Shown here: positions 60,687-64,000 of the stretch, piece after piece | How the letters are laid out: each line of letters opens with the position of its first letter | Position numbering within the stretch: the first letter of the stretch is position 1 | From: Rehmannia glutinosa | Taxonomy: Eukaryota > Streptophyta > Magnoliopsida > Lamiales > Orobanchaceae | Direction: 5' to 3' | Assembly: GCA_016081115.2 (NCBI GenBank) | Contig: CM071928.1 | Coordinates: forward strand, 54,195,950 to 54,259,949 | Length of the DNA stretch: 64,000 nucleotides | The notes under the pieces: model-generated | Database searches by the model: none | What the model saw: the letters and a program-made list of their open reading frames with translations, nothing else | Told to the model about the DNA's origin: nothing | Translations under genes and position numbers: made by a program

Positions 60687-60738
60687 GGAATTCGTCACGA
60701 GAGTTTGGCCGTTAGACCGTCTGACATGATTTTTTGTC
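60687..60738. mobile_element. Terminus of a second Mutator-like MITE
   Basis: CCGTTAGACCGTCTGACATG then ATTTTTTGTC matches the reverse complement of the left end of the MITE at 4796-5564 (CCATTAGACAGTCTAAGCCA then AGTTTTTGTC). Only about 30 bases are clear; the rest of the element is absent. Confidence 0.55.
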
Positions 60739-61346
60739 TAAGTTAATTACTTTGTATTTTTCCTAAATATTTTGAAAAAAAAAAGAAGTAAACTATGAAA
60801 ATATATTATATGTTTTAGTTGGAGGAGAAACAAACGTAAATATTCAAAATAAAAAGGACTCAAAACCTTATATGCAAATAGTTGAGGGGAAAGTGACACT
60901 AACCTATAAAAATCTCAGGTATCAAGTTCCATTCTCACCCATCACGATCAAATAAATCATATTATTCTAAATTTCTAATAAGAAACACATAAACAAACAG
61001 AAAATGATTCACACGTCTTTGACAGAAAAGATTGTGAAAGAGTAACATTTAGCAATTGAAGACCTTTTGTATTCTCTTAATTGCGTGGCTATATATAACA
61101 AGGGGCCTAATAATTCATTGATTTTCACTAATGGAGGTGAAGTGATCAAAAGCAGTTCCGTTTGTCATATAAACTCCTTATAGTGTAAATTTAGTTCTTG
61201 CTCAAATCCAATTCAGTCAAATTAATTATTTATCTATAGTAATATTTATATTGTGATCGGTAAGTAGTCAGTAAAAGAAAAATAAATATTTGTGACAAAA
61301 TATAGAGTAAAGTTGTCAATACTAAAATAAGGCTCCTTTGTCTCAA
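60739..61346. other. AT-rich intergenic, nothing recognised
   Basis: No open frame, transposon end or RNA gene seen. Confidence 0.5.
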
Positions 61347-61354
61347 AAAATACT

Positions 61355-62660
61355 AGGGATAATTACAAAAACACCCCAGAGATTCACTACAAGAAAACAA
61401 TCAAATTCCAACAAAATAATTCCAACGAAATAAAAAACTGTTGGAACTTTTAAAATCCCAACGAAAATTACAATGCTACATTATACCGTTGGAAAATTCC
61501 ATTGAAAATTCCAACGGTAAACAAAACCGTTGGTATAAAATGTTGGAATTTAAAATTCCAACGGAAATTCCAACGGTTAACAAAAACGTTGGTATAAAAT
61601 GTTGGAATTCATGTTGGAATTTAAAATTCCAACGGTAAACAAAACCGTTGGTATAAAATGTTGGAATTTAAAATTCCAACGGAAATTCTAATACCACAAC
61701 TAACCATTGGAAAATTCCAACAAAAATTCCAACAGTAAACCAAATGTTGGAATTAATCGTTGGAATTTCTGTTGGAGTTTTTAAAATTCCAACGGAAATT
61801 CCAATGGTACAACATGTTGTTGGAAAATTCCATTGGAAATTCCATTACCATTGGAAAATTTCAATAGGGGTTGAAAGATTTGATAGTATAATCCATATCA
61901 ATAAAATATATATTCTCTTCTGGAGTCAATCATATTAAAACTACATGGTTAAATGTGCTTGACTTAGGACAAATTGATGATGGGTGACTTATTGGGAAGT
62001 TGAAGATATTAGATAATGAGATAAATTAATTGAATATTCCAACATATATATACCATTGGAATTACCATTGGTCTAAATTCCAATAGTATAATTCCGTTGG
62101 AATAATCATTGGAGTTTTTTCCAACGATTAAATATATTCTAATGGTATAACTCCGTTGGAATTAGTGTTGGAAAAAATGTTGGAGTTCTTTCCAATGGTT
62201 ATATATTCCAATGGATAAATAACGTTGAAAATTCCGTTGGAATATTTTTCCATTGGAATTTTCATTGGAATTTCGTCATTCCAACGGCCATTTTACCAAC
62301 GATGCATTTTATGTTGGAATTTCCGTTGGAATCGATAATTCCAATGGTAATTGGCCAAATTCCAATAGATTTTTTTCCGTTGGAATTTCCTTATTTTCTT
62401 GTAGTGATTCCAGCTAGTTACAAAAAAATCCAGAGATGTTTCAAAATTATAAAAAAATCCCATTAGGTATAATTATGTGTTAAATTTAAGGGGGTAACTA
62501 TTGTATTTTTATAAATATCAGGGGAGTTTTGATGTGTCTTTTGCTTATGAAGGGTGAAAATGTAAGACGGAATCAAAGCTCAAGGTTTTGTTTTTAATTT
62601 TCAAAAAACTCTGGGTTTTTTTTAATTAGCCCAAACCTCAGGGGAGTTTTTGTAATTATC
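61355..62660. mobile_element. Short TIR element split by a CACTA insertion
   Basis: Left end AGGGATAATTACAAAAACAC, right end GGGGAGTTTTTGTAATTATC, which form an inverted pair. AAAATACT occurs on both sides (61347-61354 and 62661-62668) and is probably an 8-bp target duplication. With the nested 1,022-bp element and its ATT duplication removed, about 280 bp remain, matching the copy at 5970-6249. Confidence 0.75.
61385..62406. mobile_element. Non-autonomous CACTA (En/Spm) element
   Basis: A 1,022-bp element with perfect 13-bp inverted ends CACTACAAGAAAA and a 3-bp duplication ATT (61382-61384 and 62407-62409), diagnostic of plant CACTA transposons. The interior is almost wholly made of short AATTCCAACGG / CCGTTGGAATT words in both orientations. 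These look like the subterminal binding sites for the element's TnpA-type protein. There is no coding capacity, so it would depend on a transposase in trans. Confidence 0.95.
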
Positions 62661-62668
62661 AAAATACT

Positions 62669-63032
62669 GTCTCATTTTAAATAATCTTTGAGTTAACTAG
62701 TTCTCAACCAACATTTTTAGTAGAAATTTCAGTTTTTTTTAATTGAGGAAATAGTATTCAATTGCACTATATACTTATGTCATTAATTGGTAATAATGAT
62801 AATTTAACATAATTCTTCCACTATTAAGTTTTTGAGAATCATCACTGTAACCAAAAAACAAAAAATCACTTGATACGTGTACTTGGTGACAACTATCATA
62901 TTTTAATCTTTTTTTCTTTACTATAAAAAACAAGTTCAATTTTTCCATATCAAAATTGTGTGTTGTTTGTATTTTTGTTGTTTTGTTCATCATCTTCACA
63001 TTCAAAAAAGAGGGCGTAAATCATAAAATTGG
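62669..63032. other. AT-rich intergenic, nothing recognised
   Basis: No feature supported. Confidence 0.5.
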
Positions 63033-63034
63033 GA

Positions 63035-63080
63035 AAATCTATTCACCTCCCTCTAGATTTTTGTAGCCACTTGGACTAAC
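63035..63080 (+). repeat. LTR 3'-end remnant
   Basis: AATCTATTCACCTCCCTCTA followed by GCCACTTGGACTAACA matches the reverse complement of the start of solo LTR G at 30935 (TGTAAGTCTAAGCGGCCACG then CTAGAGGGGGGGTGAATAGA). It is about 46 bases long and directly abuts the transposase fragment. Confidence 0.55.
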
Positions 63081-63081
63081 A

Positions 63082-64000
63082 GTGATGATTATATATAATC
63101 TTCCTCTGTGGTTGTGTATGAAGAGAAAATTTATGATGCTAACTTTGTTAATTTCTGGTCCTAAACAACCCGGGAATGATATTGATTACTTCGCCTCTTT
63201 GGTTGATGACTTAAAGTACTTATGGGAAATAGATGTGCAAGCGTATGATGCATACCGGCAAGAAAGTTCACTGCTTAAAGTTGTTCTACTATGGACGATT
63301 AATGACTTCCCAGCATATGGAAACATGTCAAGATGCAGTGTAAAAGTATATTTTGCATGTCTTATATGTGGTGAAAAGACAAATTTAACACGGTTGAAAC
63401 ACAACAGGAAAATCTCATTCCAGGGCCATAGAAGGTTTTTACGTGCAAGTCATCCTTGTCGAAAGCAAAATAAGGCATTTGATGGGAAGCAAGAATTTAG
63501 AGTGGCACCAAAACCATTAAGCGGCTATGAAGTTTTAAAAGTTATGGATGGAGTTGAATGTCGTTGGGGAAAGTTGAGTAGCAAGCCTCAATCAAGCAAT
63601 GTTGATTCAAAATCATACTGGAAGAATAAATCAGTTTTTTTCTTTTTTTAACTTGAGTATTGGAAAGATCTGCACATTCGACATGTTCTTTATGTCATGC
63701 ACATTGAGAAAAATGTGTGTGAAAGCCTCATCGATACATTACTCCATATCCCTGGAAAAACAAAGGATGGAGCGGAGGCGAGATTAGACCTTATAGAGAT
63801 GAATGTGAGGACTGAGTTGCCACCACAGATTTGGGAGAAGAGAACTTTCTTACCTCCAACATGTTATACACTTAGTAATGATGAAAGAAAAAGTTTGCAA
63901 TTCATTGTTGGGAATAAAGGTCCCCACTGATTATTCATCCAATATTCGGAATCTTGTCTCTATGAAGGAGTTGAAACTTGTGGGTCTCAAATCACACGGT
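63082..64000 (+). pseudogene. CACTA transposase (Tnp2 / Transposase_21 type), frameshifted
   Basis: Transposase domain of En/Spm elements. The first piece (63082-63650) has IYNLPLWLCMKRKFMMLTLL, then LLWTINDFPAYGNMSRCSVK, CLICGEKTNLTRLKHNRK and GHRRFLRASHPCRKQNKAFD, in the usual family order. A length change in a T run near 63637-63649 shifts frame. The second piece contains DLHIRHVLYVMHIEKNVCES (an expected DVMHIEKNV with Asp replaced by Tyr) and LPPQIWEKRTFLPPTCYTLS. A further one-base shift near 63920 precedes NIRNLVSMKELKLVGLKSH at the edge. The protein's start is missing and the element continues beyond 64000. Confidence 0.88.

Overview
The window looks like a plant nuclear chromosome, probably a eudicot and perhaps an asterid. 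It holds one plant-type membrane-protein gene, many small TIR elements around that gene, and about 52 kb of nested LTR retrotransposons. I found no rRNA, tRNA, CRISPR array or bacterial-style operon. The species cannot be fixed from the sequence alone.

Layout. 1-1685: 5' part of a minus-strand Ty1/copia element (called K here). 3030-4043: the only convincing host gene, an intronless six-span membrane protein on the minus strand. 4109-8574: its promoter, a second diverged copy of that promoter, and three MITE-type elements (a Mutator-like one with a 9-bp target duplication, a hAT-like one with an 8-bp duplication, and a short TIR family). 8575-14054: a decayed plus-strand copia element (H) without its 3' LTR. 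14055-58827: an old plus-strand Sirevirus-like copia element (A) split into four pieces by three insertions. These are B (minus-strand Sirevirus, 16928-30845, target duplication TCTTC), F (plus-strand Athila-like Ty3/gypsy, 30928-40285, GTATG, itself carrying solo LTR G at 30935-32199, ATGTG) and C (minus-strand Sirevirus, 46621-58645, GGAGC). 58828-60686: another truncated plus-strand relative (D). 60687-62668: the end of a second Mutator-like MITE, then a 1,022-bp non-autonomous CACTA element nested inside a short MITE. 63035-64000: an LTR end joined to a frameshifted CACTA (Tnp2-type) transposase that runs off the window.

How the parts relate. A, B, C and D are one Sirevirus-type family: gag, protease, integrase, RT, RNase H, then a long third ORF before the 3' LTR. 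The exact 5-bp duplications let the insertion order be read: A first, then B, F and C into A, then G into F. F is non-autonomous because it keeps gag and the ATHILA-type ORF but has no pol. The membrane-protein gene lies outside the nest.

Most unusual points: (1) B and C, but not A, carry small indels clustered at CAG/CTG sites. This looks more like sequencing error at methylated CHG sites than decay, so their broken reading frames may be artefacts. (2) The third ORF of the Sirevirus family has no visible membrane segment. (3) Arrays of CACACGG/CCGTGTG palindromes occur in both LTRs and the interior of F. (4) The host-gene promoter is duplicated. No complete, functional new system could be demonstrated.
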